Of a stretch of 64,000 nt of DNA, positions 28,063-36,839 are shown one piece after another. Position 1 is the first letter of the stretch, and each line of letters starts with the position of its first letter. The position numbers and the translations under genes were made by a program. Under the pieces are notes generated by a model. It was not told the origin of the DNA. It searched no databases and saw nothing but the letters and a program-made list of their open reading frames with translations. Where the stretch lies: the NCBI RefSeq assembly GCF_026342835.1, contig NZ_JAPEMI010000001.1, forward strand, positions 1,122,501 to 1,186,500, given 5' to 3'. The stretch is from Streptomyces sp. NBC_00154. GTDB taxonomy: Bacteria; Actinomycetota; Actinomycetes; Streptomycetales; Streptomycetaceae.

Positions 28063-29145
28063 ATGACAGCTGACAGCACTCCGGCGCTCGTGCAGAACGC
28101 GGATGCGGACATCGACGGCCGGGCTCCGGCCGGGCCGTCGGTCGCCCGCGACGCACGGGCGCGCAACATCAAGGTCTATCTCCAGTACGTGGCGGCAAAG
28201 ATCGCGGGAGCGGTCGTCTCCCTGTTCGCCGTTCTGGTCACCAGCTTCTTCCTCTTCCGCCTCATCCCCAGCGACCCCGTGAAGCAGATGACCGGCGGCC
28301 GCCGCGTCTCCGCCGAGCAGCTCCAGTCGCTCAGACACCAGTTCGGCCTCGACCAACCGCTCTGGAAGCAGTTCACGAGCTACGTGGGTGATGCGCTGAC
28401 CGGGGACTTCGGTACCTCGTTCCAGTTCCACAGCCCCGTCATCGACAAGATCACCGAGGCGCTCCCGGCGACGCTGCTGCTCACCGGCACGGCATACGTC
28501 CTCTACACGGCGCTCGGCATCTGGCTGGGCACCCGTACCGCCTGGCGCAACGGCTCCCGCAGCGACCGCTTCAACACAGCGTTCGCGCTCACGCTCTACT
28601 CGGTGCCGTCGTTCTGGCTGGGCCTGCTCCTGATCATTGTCTTCTCGGTGGGCATCGGCCCGATCCCCGGCATGTTCCCGACGGGCGGCCTGGAGTCGGG
28701 CGGCGAGACAGGCCTCGCCTACGTCCTCGACGTCGCCCATCACCTGGTGCTTCCCGTGATCACACTGGTCGCGGTCGGCTATGCGCAGACACTCCTCGTG
28801 ATGCGTTCCTCGCTCCTCGACGAGATGGGCAGCGACTACCTGACCACAGCCCGCGCGAAGGGGCTCCGTGACGATGTCGTACGGCGCAAGCACGCCGTCC
28901 CGAACGCGATGCTGCCCACGTTCACACTGATGTTCGTGAACCTTGGTCATGTGGTGGCGGGCCAGATCCTGGTCGAGACGGTGTTCTCCTGGCCGGGACT
29001 CGGCGGTCTCTTCTACCAGGCGCTGAGCGTGCCCGACCTTCCCCTCGTCCAAGGGCTGTTCTTCGTCTTCGCCACCGCGGTGATCCTGGCGAACACCCTC
29101 GCCGACGTGCTGTATCCGCTGCTCGATCCCCGGGTGGGCCGATGA
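28063..29145 (+). CDS. ABC transporter permease (DppB/OppB type)
   Basis: Inner-membrane channel subunit. 360 residues: a hydrophilic N-terminal extension of about 35 residues, the OppB-type N-terminal signature (FRLIPSDPVKQMTGGR...LRHQFGLDQPLWKQF), and six transmembrane segments with the EAA loop near residues 250-280 (DYLTTARAKGLRDDVVRRKHAVPNA in parts). ATG start at 28063 with GAGAG upstream. Its stop overlaps the next permease by four bases (ATGA), showing translational coupling. Confidence 0.93.
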   Translation: MTADSTPALVQNADADIDGRAPAGPSVARDARARNIKVYLQYVAAKIAGAVVSLFAVLVTSFFLFRLIPSDPVKQMTGGRRVSAEQLQSLRHQFGLDQPLWKQFTSYVGDALTGDFGTSFQFHSPVIDKITEALPATLLLTGTAYVLYTALGIWLGTRTAWRNGSRSDRFNTAFALTLYSVPSFWLGLLLIIVFSVGIGPIPGMFPTGGLESGGETGLAYVLDVAHHLVLPVITLVAVGYAQTLLVMRSSLLDEMGSDYLTTARAKGLRDDVVRRKHAVPNAMLPTFTLMFVNLGHVVAGQILVETVFSWPGLGGLFYQALSVPDLPLVQGLFFVFATAVILANTLADVLYPLLDPRVGR

Positions 29146-30077
29146 CGACCGAACCGTTGCCCGTGCAGAACGAAGCGGGCGTGACCAAGACCCCGCGCGC
29201 CCTGGCCCGGGCCCGCAAGCGCCAGTCACTGGCCCGCTTCTGGCGGGAGTACCGGACACACCGGGGCGGCCTGTGGGGGCTGGCCGGGCTCATCCTGATC
29301 GCACTGATCGCGGTGTTCGCGCCCACGCTGGCCGGCGCCGACTCGCAGAGCGTCACCGACGCACCGGGGGGCGCACTCGAATCGCCCAGCGGTGAATTTC
29401 CGCTCGGTACCGACCAGTTCGGGCGCAGCGTCCTGGCACTGCTGGTGTGGGGCGCCCGCGTCTCGCTCACGGTGGGACTGCTCGCCGCGTTCCTGTGCGT
29501 GGCGATCGGTACGGTCGTCGGGATCGTCGCGGGCCACTTCCACGGCTGGTACTCGACGGTGCTGATGCGCGTCACCGACTGGTTCCTGGTGATGCCGACC
29601 CTCGTTCTCGCGATCGCGCTCGCCACGGTGATGGACCGCTCCATCTGGACGGTCATCCTCGCCATCGGCGTGACGACCTGGCCGACCACGGCCCGTCTGG
29701 TCCGCGCCCAGACGCTCGCCGTGGAGTCCCGTCCCTACATCGAGCGCGCCCGCGCCCTGGGCGGCGGCCACGGGCACATCATGGCCCGCCACGTCCTGCC
29801 GAACGTGATGCCGCTGGTGCTCGCGCAGACCACGCTCGTGATCTCCAGCGCGATTCTCACCGAGGCCACGCTCGCCTTCCTCGGCCTCGGCGACCCGACC
29901 ATCACCTCCTGGGGCGGCATGCTTCAGGACGCGCGCGAGGCGGGCGCCGTGAGCGCCGGCGACTGGTGGTACCTGGCACCGCCCGGCATCGCCATCGCCC
30001 TGGTGGCGCTTTCGTTCACACTGTGCGGGCGTGCCATCGAGTCCGTCCTCAATCCCAAGCTGGGGGTGGCCCGTTGA
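29142..30077 (+). CDS. ABC transporter permease (DppC/OppC type)
   Basis: Second channel subunit, 311 residues. The OppC_N-type start (LARFWREYRTHRGGLWGL) precedes the first membrane helix, and the EAA loop reads IERARALGGGHGHIMARHVLPN near residues 202-223. Six predicted membrane segments. Overlaps the upstream permease and, by its TGA, the TTG start of the ATPase gene downstream. Confidence 0.93.
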   Translation: MTTEPLPVQNEAGVTKTPRALARARKRQSLARFWREYRTHRGGLWGLAGLILIALIAVFAPTLAGADSQSVTDAPGGALESPSGEFPLGTDQFGRSVLALLVWGARVSLTVGLLAAFLCVAIGTVVGIVAGHFHGWYSTVLMRVTDWFLVMPTLVLAIALATVMDRSIWTVILAIGVTTWPTTARLVRAQTLAVESRPYIERARALGGGHGHIMARHVLPNVMPLVLAQTTLVISSAILTEATLAFLGLGDPTITSWGGMLQDAREAGAVSAGDWWYLAPPGIAIALVALSFTLCGRAIESVLNPKLGVAR

Positions 30078-31102
30078 GTACACCGAGCACACAGAGGACA
30101 CCCCTGCTGGAGGTACGCGACCTCTCGGTGACGTACGCCGGCGGAGCGCAGGCGGTCCGGGGCGTGAACCTCACCGTCGACGCGGGCCGGAAGCTCGGCA
30201 TCGCCGGTGAGTCCGGGTGCGGCAAGTCGACGCTCGCGCTCGCGCTGCTGCGGCTGCTGCCCGCCCGGACGAAGGTCACCGGCGAGATCCTGCTGAACGG
30301 CGAGGACGTCCTCGCCATGAAGTGGGGCCAGGTCAGGGCCGTGCGCTGGGCGGGTGCCTCGATCGTCTTCCAGGGGGCGATGCACTCGCTCAACGCCGTG
30401 CACCGCATCGGTGACCAGATCGCCGAGCCGATCCTGCTGCACAAGAAGGCGACACCGGCCGGCGCGAAGAAGAAGGCCGGTGAACTCCTGGAGCACGTGG
30501 GGCTGCCGGCCGCGCGCGCGAACGCGTATCCGCACGAGCTCTCCGGCGGTCAGCGGCAGCGCGTGATGATCGCGATGGCGCTGGCCTGCGACCCGGACCT
30601 GATCATCGCGGACGAGCCTACGACGGCTCTCGATGTGATGATCCAGGCTCAGATCCTGCGGCTGATCGAGCAGCTGGTGTCCCAGCAGGACCTCGGTCTG
30701 ATCATGATCAGCCACGACCTGGCGGTGCTCTCGGACACCTGTGACCGGCTCGCGGTGATGTACGCGGGCCGGGTCGTGGAGGAGGGCCCCTCCGCCGCGG
30801 TCTTCGAGGACGCGCAACACCCCTACAGCAAGGCACTGTCGGGCGCCTTCCCGCGGATCGGCGACCGGTCCTCCCGGTTCGCGCCCCGCGGGCTGCCCGG
30901 TGACCCGCCGGACCCGTCGGCGCTGCCGGCCGGCTGCACGTTCCATCCGCGCTGTCCGGTGGCACTGGACTCCTGCACCACGCAGGACCAGGAGCTGCGG
31001 GACGCCGGCGCGGCGCGGCGGGCGGCCTGTGTGCTGGTGGAGCCGGGGGCGGCCGACGCCTCGCTCCGGCAGGGCGCCGAGGAAGCAAGGAGCACATCAT
31101 GA
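30074..31102 (+). CDS. ABC transporter ATP-binding protein (DppD/OppD type)
   Basis: Cytoplasmic ATPase of the importer. 342 residues from the TTG at 30074, which overlaps the permease stop by four bases (TTGA) with GGGGGTGG upstream. Walker [10 protein letters not shown] (about 43-51), Q-loop QGAMHSL, signature LSGGQRQR, Walker [14 protein letters not shown] and the H-loop SHDLAV are all intact. The C-terminal oligopeptide-type extension has the Cys cluster [14 protein letters not shown]. Confidence 0.94.
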   Translation: MSTPSTQRTPLLEVRDLSVTYAGGAQAVRGVNLTVDAGRKLGIAGESGCGKSTLALALLRLLPARTKVTGEILLNGEDVLAMKWGQVRAVRWAGASIVFQGAMHSLNAVHRIGDQIAEPILLHKKATPAGAKKKAGELLEHVGLPAARANAYPHELSGGQRQRVMIAMALACDPDLIIADEPTTALDVMIQAQILRLIEQLVSQQDLGLIMISHDLAVLSDTCDRLAVMYAGRVVEEGPSAAVFEDAQHPYSKALSGAFPRIGDRSSRFAPRGLPGDPPDPSALPAGCTFHPRCPVALDSCTTQDQELRDAGAARRAACVLVEPGAADASLRQGAEEARSTS

Positions 31103-32094
31103 CCACCACCAATCCTCTGCTCAGCGCGGAGGGACTGAAGGTCACCTTCCCCGGCCGGCGCGGTGCGGCCACGGCTCGCGCGGTGGACGGCGTCGACCTG
31201 GACATCCGGCCCGGCGAGATCGTCGCACTGGTCGGCGAGTCCGGGTGCGGGAAGACGACGCTGGCCCGCTCCCTGCTGGGGCTGGTGCCCCCGACGTCCG
31301 GGGCGGTCACCTTCGACGGCAAGCCGCTCGACTATGCGGGCCGCGCGCTGAAGGCGTACCGCAAACGGGTGCAGCTGGTTCTCCAGGACCCCAGTGGTTC
31401 GCTCAACCCGCGGCACACGGTGTACGAGGCGGTGGCGGAGGGCCTGCGGATCCACGGGTACGCAGGTGACGAACGGGCCGCCGTCGCGGAGGCCCTGTCG
31501 CGGGCCGGGCTGCGGCCCCCCGAGCGGTTCTTCCTGCGCTACCCGCACGAGCTGTCGGGCGGCCAGCGCCAGCGCGTTGTGATCGCGGGCGCCCTCGTCC
31601 TGGAACCGGAACTCATCGTGGCCGACGAGCCGGTGGCCTCGTTGGACGCATCGGTGCGCGGCGAGATCCTGGCCCTGCTGCTGCGGCTGAGGGACGAACT
31701 GGGCCTGTCGGCCCTGGTGGTCACGCACGACCTCGGTCTGGCGTGGAACATCGCCGACCGGGTCGCGGTGATGTATCTCGGCCGGATCGTCGAGACGGGC
31801 GAGGTCGAGCAGATCCTGACGGCCCCGCAGCATCCCTACACCCAGGCACTGCTGTCGGTGCTGCCGGAGGCCGAGGGCGATCCGGTGATCCTCACGGGTG
31901 AACCGCCGGACCCGTCGAAGGTGCCGTCCGGCTGCCGCTTCCACGCGCGCTGCCAGATTCTCGCCTCGGGCGAGGCGGAGCGGGCAGGGGTGGCGGACGC
32001 GTGCCGTACGAAGGATCTTCCGGTGCTCGCCGGGGGCGGGGAGACACAGGTGGCGTGCCACTGGGCGAACGCGGTGGTGGGCGCGCAGTCGTAG
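31099..32094 (+). CDS. ABC transporter ATP-binding protein (DppF/OppF type)
   Basis: Second ATPase, 331 residues, coupled to the first by ATGA. Walker [10 protein letters not shown] (about 49-57), signature LSGGQRQR, Walker B ELIVADEPVASLD and H-loop THDLGL are complete, with the C-terminal CRFHARCQI motif of the oligopeptide family. It ends the operon, 14 bases before a strong bidirectional hairpin. Confidence 0.94.
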   Translation: MTTTNPLLSAEGLKVTFPGRRGAATARAVDGVDLDIRPGEIVALVGESGCGKTTLARSLLGLVPPTSGAVTFDGKPLDYAGRALKAYRKRVQLVLQDPSGSLNPRHTVYEAVAEGLRIHGYAGDERAAVAEALSRAGLRPPERFFLRYPHELSGGQRQRVVIAGALVLEPELIVADEPVASLDASVRGEILALLLRLRDELGLSALVVTHDLGLAWNIADRVAVMYLGRIVETGEVEQILTAPQHPYTQALLSVLPEAEGDPVILTGEPPDPSKVPSGCRFHARCQILASGEAERAGVADACRTKDLPVLAGGGETQVACHWANAVVGAQS

Positions 32095-32108
32095 GGCGGT
32101 GGCCCTCC

Positions 32109-32132
32109 GGTCGGCCGGGCGTCCGGCCGACC
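32109..32132. terminator. Bidirectional terminator, ABC operon and marR
   Basis: A perfect 10-bp stem (GGTCGGCCGG/CCGGCCGACC) with loop GCGT between two convergent genes, 14 bases after the ATPase stop and 38 bases after the MarR stop. Confidence 0.75.
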
Positions 32133-32169
32133 GCTCCGGGCCGGATGCGGCCCCGTCCCGGTCGATGCC

Positions 32170-32772
32170 TCAGTGCTCAGATACTGACTGCCGGCGGCTT
32201 TTCGACCCGGCCGGCCGCCCGGCCGCCCCGGTGGCCGTCCCGGGGTCGGGCGGTGTCCGTTCCGCCGTCTCCAGGGAGCGTTCCAGCTTGCCGAGGAGCC
32301 GGCCCAGTTGACGTCGCTCGGCCCCCGTCAGCTCCGCCAGCATCCGCTCCTCGTTGGCGAAGTGCGCGACCGCGACCACATCGGCGATCTCGATCCCCCG
32401 GTCGGTGAGCCGCGCGTACACGACCCTGCGGTCGCCGGGATCGCGCTCCCGGGTCACCAGACCGGCCTTCTCCAGCCGGTCCAGACGCAGCGTGATGCCG
32501 CCGGTGGTGACCAGGGATATGTCGGCGAGTTCACCGGCGGTCCGTCGGTAGGGCGGTCCTGACCTGCGCAGAGCAGCGAGCACATCGAAGGCCGCCATGT
32601 TCAGGTCGAAGCAGTCGAAGAGGTCGGACAGCAGCCCCTGGTAGCGCAGGAAGCTGCGGTGCAGCCGGCCGAGCACCTCCATCGGGGAGGCGTCGAGACT
32701 CGGCAGCTCCCGCTTCCACTGCTCCAGAATGAGGTCGACCGCGTCGGGGCTGCTGGAAGCTCTACGAGTCAT
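32170..32772 (-). CDS. MarR family transcriptional regulator
   Basis: 200-residue dimeric winged-helix regulator, divergent from the molybdenum hydroxylase operon. The helix-turn-helix and wing (RRTAGELADISLVTTGGITLRLDRLEKAGLVTRERDPGDRRVVYARLTDRG in parts, about residues 67-117) are typical, with the DxRR wing tip. ATG at 32772 is favoured because it begins near the first helix, but its ribosome-binding site is poor; the frame runs 90 bases further. It most likely represses both the hydroxylase operon and the MFS gene and is released by the substrate. The Arg/Ser-rich C-terminal tail is about 25 residues longer than the minimal fold. Confidence 0.9.
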   Translation of the reverse strand: MTRRASSSPDAVDLILEQWKRELPSLDASPMEVLGRLHRSFLRYQGLLSDLFDCFDLNMAAFDVLAALRRSGPPYRRTAGELADISLVTTGGITLRLDRLEKAGLVTRERDPGDRRVVYARLTDRGIEIADVVAVAHFANEERMLAELTGAERRQLGRLLGKLERSLETAERTPPDPGTATGAAGRPAGSKSRRQSVSEH

Positions 32773-32883
32773 GTGCGGTGGGAGGACGGCGCCGGCGCCG
32801 GGACCCCGCGCCTCCTTCCGGGAATGGAGCGTGCGGTGTGGTAGTGACCGCCCACGATACAACCGACACCCGGAGCCGGACCC

Positions 32884-32912
32884 TTGTGGTGGCTATCTCC
32901 AAGTGCTAGAAA
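32884..32912 (+). promoter_or_regulatory. Candidate promoter of the hydroxylase operon
   Basis: TTGTGG (32884-32889) and TAGAAA (32907-32912) are 17 bases apart, 89 bases before the first structural gene. The -10 overlaps the sequence AAGTGCTAG (32901-32909), which recurs as AAGTGCTTAG before the MFS gene. Confidence 0.5.
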
Positions 32913-32946
32913 TCTCAGCATTAGCTGTTTCAGTTCTTAGATAACT
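32901..32946. promoter_or_regulatory. Candidate MarR operator region I
   Basis: An AT-rich island in otherwise GC-rich DNA. It holds AAGTGCTAG (32901-32909), the inverted pair GCTA (32905-32908)/TAGC (32922-32925), and AGTTCTTAGATAACT (32932-32946), a near-palindrome with AGTT/AACT arms. It is placed to control both the divergent marR gene and the operon to the right. Assignment to this MarR is inference. Confidence 0.45.
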
Positions 32947-33000
32947 CTCCGTGGTGACATCGGGATCGACCGCTGCGCCGCTCCAGGAGGCACGGTCCGC

Positions 33001-33822
33001 ATGCTCCTGCTCCCCACCGGGATGGTGGCGCCCACCCAGCGCACCATCCCCGACTTCGTCCTGGAACGTCCCGTGACGGCGGCCGAGGCCGTGGCGGCGG
33101 GGGCAACCCGCGGTGCGGTCTATGCACAGGGCTGCAGCGATCTCTTCGCGCAGTTCCGCGAGGGTCTCGACTGCCGGACCCTCGTGTCGCTGGAGCGCGT
33201 ACCCGAGCTCGGCTCGGTCGAGTGGGACGGCTCGACGCTGGAGATCGGCGCCGCGGTCGATCATCACGCCGGCTCGCACGACGCCCGGGTGCGGGCCGCC
33301 CTGCCGGGTCTGGCCGCGGGCTGGGGCAGCATCGCCACCCAGCGGATCCGGCGGCGGGCCACCCTCGGCGGGAATCTGATGGCGCGACGCACCCGGTACG
33401 AGATGTCGGTGATGCTGGGCGCGCTCGACGCGGAGCTGGACTTCCTGACACTCGACGGGACGGTCACCGTCTCGCCGGCCGCACTGTGGGACCGGGCGGA
33501 GCCGCCGGGCGGTCTGCTGCGGGCGGTCAGGATCACGGACGTACGTCAGGTGTGGTTCGGGTACGAGCGCTCGATGCGCCCGCTGATGACGGTGGCCGCA
33601 GCGGTCCGTGTGGGGACGGTCACGATGGCGGTGGGCTCCGAGTACACCCGTCCGTACACCGTCGGCGCCCCGCTGGGCACCGACCCCACCGAGATCGCGG
33701 CCGCACTGCCCGAGGCGATCGGCGACGCGGCCGGGAGCGCCCGCTACCGGCGCCATGTCGCCGCGGTACTCCTCGGACGGCTGCTGGAACGACGCACCAC
33801 CGGAGAGGGAACCCCCCGATGA
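33001..33822 (+). CDS. Molybdenum hydroxylase, FAD-binding subunit
   Basis: Medium subunit of a xanthine dehydrogenase/CO dehydrogenase-like enzyme, passing electrons from the Fe-S subunit to FAD. 273 residues with an N-terminal FAD domain (QGCSDLFAQFREGL in place of the usual GGTDLLxxM loop), then RIRRRATLGGNLMARRTRYEM near residues 115-135, the second flavin loop. ATG at 33001 with AGGAGG ten bases upstream. Order FAD - FeS - Mo as in CO dehydrogenase-type operons, coupled to the next gene by ATGA. Confidence 0.88.
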   Translation: MLLLPTGMVAPTQRTIPDFVLERPVTAAEAVAAGATRGAVYAQGCSDLFAQFREGLDCRTLVSLERVPELGSVEWDGSTLEIGAAVDHHAGSHDARVRAALPGLAAGWGSIATQRIRRRATLGGNLMARRTRYEMSVMLGALDAELDFLTLDGTVTVSPAALWDRAEPPGGLLRAVRITDVRQVWFGYERSMRPLMTVAAAVRVGTVTMAVGSEYTRPYTVGAPLGTDPTEIAAALPEAIGDAAGSARYRRHVAAVLLGRLLERRTTGEGTPR

Positions 33823-34352
33823 ACAGCGACATGACCAGTGACATGGGCACCCGGCTCACGATCGACTTCGCCGTCGACGGCCGGCCGCGCACCGAGCGGA
33901 TCGCACCCAACACCGTTCTGCTCGACCTGCTCCGCGACCGCTACGGCATGACCGGTGTCAAGGCGTCCTGCGAGCGCGGCGTTTGCGGCGCCTGCACCAC
34001 GTTGATCGACGGGACCCCCTCCGCCTCCTGCAGCGTCTTCGCGTTCAGCGTCGACGGCCGTGCGGTGGAGACCGTCGCGGGACAGGCCACGGGCGGGGAA
34101 CTGAGCTCCGTGCAGCGCGCCTTCGCGGAGTGCGGGGGCTTCCAGTGCGGCTACTGCACCCCCGGCATGATCATGCTGACCACCGCCCTGCTGAGGGAGG
34201 ACCCGGAGCCGGACGACGAGACGATCCGCTCCTGGATCTCCTCCAATGTGTGCCGCTGCACCGGCTATCAGATGATCATCGACTCGGTACGCAGGGCGGC
34301 CGAGCTGTCCCGTGACGACGAGCCGGCCCGTGACACCGAGGACGCCCGATGA
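33819..34352 (+). CDS. Molybdenum hydroxylase, [2Fe-2S] subunit
   Basis: Small subunit, 177 residues, with two [2Fe-2S] clusters. The plant-ferredoxin-type cluster is CERGVCGACTTLIDG...SC (about residues 48-70), and the helical-domain cluster uses CGYCTPG and CRCTGY (about 107-149). All eight cysteines are present. ATG at 33819 overlaps the previous stop. An upstream reading into earlier in-frame sequence is excluded by that coupling. Confidence 0.94.
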   Translation: MNSDMTSDMGTRLTIDFAVDGRPRTERIAPNTVLLDLLRDRYGMTGVKASCERGVCGACTTLIDGTPSASCSVFAFSVDGRAVETVAGQATGGELSSVQRAFAECGGFQCGYCTPGMIMLTTALLREDPEPDDETIRSWISSNVCRCTGYQMIIDSVRRAAELSRDDEPARDTEDAR

Positions 34353-36649
34353 CCGGATCCCGCATCGGAACCCGCGACCGCCGCACCGACGCGACCCTCA
34401 AGGTCACCGGCGCCGCGCAGTACACCGCCGACATCCGGCTCCCCGGCATGCTGCACGCCAAGGTGCTCCGCAGCCCGCACGCCCACGCCCGCCTGGTGTC
34501 GGTCGACAGCGCCAAGGCCCGCGCCCTGCCGGGCGTGCACGCCGTACTGACCCGCGACGACCTCGACGGACTCGACCCCACCTACGGCTACTTCATCAAG
34601 GACCAGCCGGTCGTCGCCCTGGACCGGGTGCGGTACGCGGGAGATGTGGTGGCGGCCGTCGCCGCCGAGTCAGAGGCGGTGGCGCTGCACGCGCTGGAGC
34701 TGATCGAGGTGGTGTACGAGCCGCTGCCGGCCGTCCCCGACATCGAGGCCGCTCTCGCACCCGACGCCCCTGAGCTGTTCGAACAGGCTCCGCCCGGCAT
34801 CGTCCCTCCCTATGGAACAGGGGCCTCCGGTCAGCTCCGGCCGCGGCCCAACGTCTGTTACGAGTTCCGGTACGAGACCGGCCCGGACTCCGTCTGGGAC
34901 GACTGCGACCACATCTTCGAGGACTCCTTCACCTTCTCCCGGATGAATCACTTCCATCTGGAGCCGTTCGTGACGGTCGCGGATGTGCGCGGCGAGGAGA
35001 TCGAGATCTGGGCCTCGACGCAGAACCCGTTCCCGCTGCGCAAGGAGCTGGCACGGGTGCTGCGCACCCCGGAGAGCCGGATCCATATCCATGTGCCGTA
35101 TGTGGGCGGCGGGTTCGGCTCGAAGCACAACTGCAAGACCGAGCCGATCGCCATCCTGCTGTCGCGGGCGGCCGGCCGGCCGGTGCGCTACTGCCTGACG
35201 ACGGAGGAAGGTTTCCTCACGCTCAGCCAGCACGCCGCCCTCCTGAAGGTGAGGACAGGCGTCATGGCGGACGGGACGTTCGTCGCGCGCGACAGCGAGG
35301 TGCTGCTGGACGCGGGAGCGTACTCCGACGGCAGCCCGCTGGTCGCGGAGAAGGCCTGCTACCGGATGCCGGGGCCGTACCGCTGGCAGCACATCCGTTC
35401 CTCCTCGTCGTGCGTGATGACGACGACCACACCGGCGGGTCCGTTCCGCGGCTTCGGGGCGACGCAGGCCACCTGGGCGTCCGAGAGCCAGGTCGACATG
35501 ATCGCCGAGCGGCTCGGGATGGATCCGTACGAGCTGCGCATGAAGAACCTCAAGCAGCTCGGGGAGCCGTTCGTGCCGGGCGAGAGCGGGATCGACAGCG
35601 ATCTCGCCGAAGGCCTGGACGCGGTCGCCGATGCGCTCGGCTATCAGGGGCGCGAGCGCGTACCCCATCGCGGGATGGGGCTGGCCATCGGTTTCAAGGA
35701 CGGCGGAGGGGTGAACAAGCCCGCGCAGGCCCGGGTGAAGATCACGGCCACCGGCTCGGTCTACGTCAGCTCCGGCACGGTCGAGATCGGCCAGGGCGCC
35801 TCCACCTCGCTCTGCCAGGTCGCAGCCGAGGTGTTCGGCACGGATCTGGAGCGGGTGCGATACGCACCGGTCGACACCGATGTCACTCCTTACGACCAGG
35901 GCACCAACGCCTCGTCCGGTATGACGGTGATGGGCACCGCGGTACTCAGGGCGGCCCAGGACGCCAGGTCGAAGGTGCTCGCTTTCGCAGCCGAGCAGCT
36001 CCGCTGCGATCCGGCCGAACTGACCCTGCAGGACTGGACGGTACGCCGCGGGGAAGACGCACCGGTTCCGCTGCCGGGCCTGGCGGCGAGGGTCTTCGGC
36101 GGTACGGGGTACGAGTTCCACGGCGAGGGGTTCTTCAAGGCGCCACTCTCCTCCGACGCCCCGCTGGAGTCCCCCTGCCTCTTCTGGGAGATCGGCTGGG
36201 CGGGCGCGGAGGTCGAGGTCGACCCGGACACCGGAAAAGTGACGGTCCTGCAGCTGGTGGCCAGCGGCGATGTCGGCCGGGCCGTCAACAAGCTGCTCTG
36301 CCGTGGTCAGGACGAGGGCGCTGCCGTGATGGGGCTGGCGCAGGCGATGTTCGAGGAGATGCGGTACGAGGACGGCGCACTGCTCAACGGTGAGGCGCTG
36401 GACTACCGGGTGCCGATGGCCGAGGACCTCCCCGAGCGTTTCGTGTCGATCACCCAGGAGCAGGGGCACGGACCCGGCCCGTTCGGTGCCAAGGGGGCCG
36501 GCGAGGGCGCGATGGTCCCGGTCGCGGCGGCCATCGCCAATGCGGTGCAGGACGCCACCGGTGCGCGGGTGACCACCCTGCCGCTCTCCCCCGAGCGGGT
36601 CTTCGACGCGCTGCAGGCACTGCCGCGGGAGCGCACACAGCTGCGCTGA
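34349..36649 (+). CDS. Molybdenum hydroxylase, molybdopterin-binding subunit
   Basis: Catalytic large subunit, 766 residues, with cofactor-binding GGGFGSKHN (near residue 252), GPFRGFGATQ (near 363), EIGQGAST (near 477) and the catalytic-glutamate motif GAKGAGEGA near residue 715. The loop GPFRGFG is the xanthine dehydrogenase/aldehyde oxidase form, not the AYRCSFR of true CO dehydrogenase, so the substrate is likely an aldehyde, purine or N-heterocycle. ATG overlaps the Fe-S gene stop. No XdhC-like maturation factor is in the window, so cofactor insertion depends on genes elsewhere. Confidence 0.94.
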   Translation: MTGSRIGTRDRRTDATLKVTGAAQYTADIRLPGMLHAKVLRSPHAHARLVSVDSAKARALPGVHAVLTRDDLDGLDPTYGYFIKDQPVVALDRVRYAGDVVAAVAAESEAVALHALELIEVVYEPLPAVPDIEAALAPDAPELFEQAPPGIVPPYGTGASGQLRPRPNVCYEFRYETGPDSVWDDCDHIFEDSFTFSRMNHFHLEPFVTVADVRGEEIEIWASTQNPFPLRKELARVLRTPESRIHIHVPYVGGGFGSKHNCKTEPIAILLSRAAGRPVRYCLTTEEGFLTLSQHAALLKVRTGVMADGTFVARDSEVLLDAGAYSDGSPLVAEKACYRMPGPYRWQHIRSSSSCVMTTTTPAGPFRGFGATQATWASESQVDMIAERLGMDPYELRMKNLKQLGEPFVPGESGIDSDLAEGLDAVADALGYQGRERVPHRGMGLAIGFKDGGGVNKPAQARVKITATGSVYVSSGTVEIGQGASTSLCQVAAEVFGTDLERVRYAPVDTDVTPYDQGTNASSGMTVMGTAVLRAAQDARSKVLAFAAEQLRCDPAELTLQDWTVRRGEDAPVPLPGLAARVFGGTGYEFHGEGFFKAPLSSDAPLESPCLFWEIGWAGAEVEVDPDTGKVTVLQLVASGDVGRAVNKLLCRGQDEGAAVMGLAQAMFEEMRYEDGALLNGEALDYRVPMAEDLPERFVSITQEQGHGPGPFGAKGAGEGAMVPVAAAIANAVQDATGARVTTLPLSPERVFDALQALPRERTQLR

Positions 36650-36764
36650 CCCGCACCGCCCCGACCGGTCCATGGCTCATCCGCCATGGGCCGGTGAGTC
36701 ATGCCCGTACCTCGCTCACCATCAAAATGCCTGTTCAGACGGGGTTCACTTCGTTATGAAATTT

Positions 36765-36795
36765 AAGTGCTTAGTTGTTGACCGCTAAGACACTT
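36765..36795. promoter_or_regulatory. Candidate MarR operator region II
   Basis: Inverted repeat AAGTGCTTAG - 10 bases - CTAAGACACTT. CTTAG/CTAAG is a perfect 5-bp pair, and allowing one inserted base the arms extend to AAGTG/CACTT. It overlaps the -35 box of the MFS promoter, as expected for a repressor site, and shares AAGTGCT(T)AG with region I. Confidence 0.55.
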
Positions 36796-36806
36796 CTTTC
36801 TAAGGT
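36778..36806 (+). promoter_or_regulatory. Candidate promoter of the MFS transporter gene
   Basis: TTGACC (36778-36783) and TAAGGT (36801-36806) with a 17-base spacer, 34 bases before the ATG. One of the best promoter matches in the window. Confidence 0.6.
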
Positions 36807-36839
36807 CACCGCAACTCCTCTGTTCGCGGAAGGATCCCC

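Noticed and set aside
33001..36649. Aerobic carbon monoxide dehydrogenase
   Set aside because: Subunit order fits, but the large subunit lacks the AYRCSFR active-site loop and has the xanthine dehydrogenase-type GPFRGFG.
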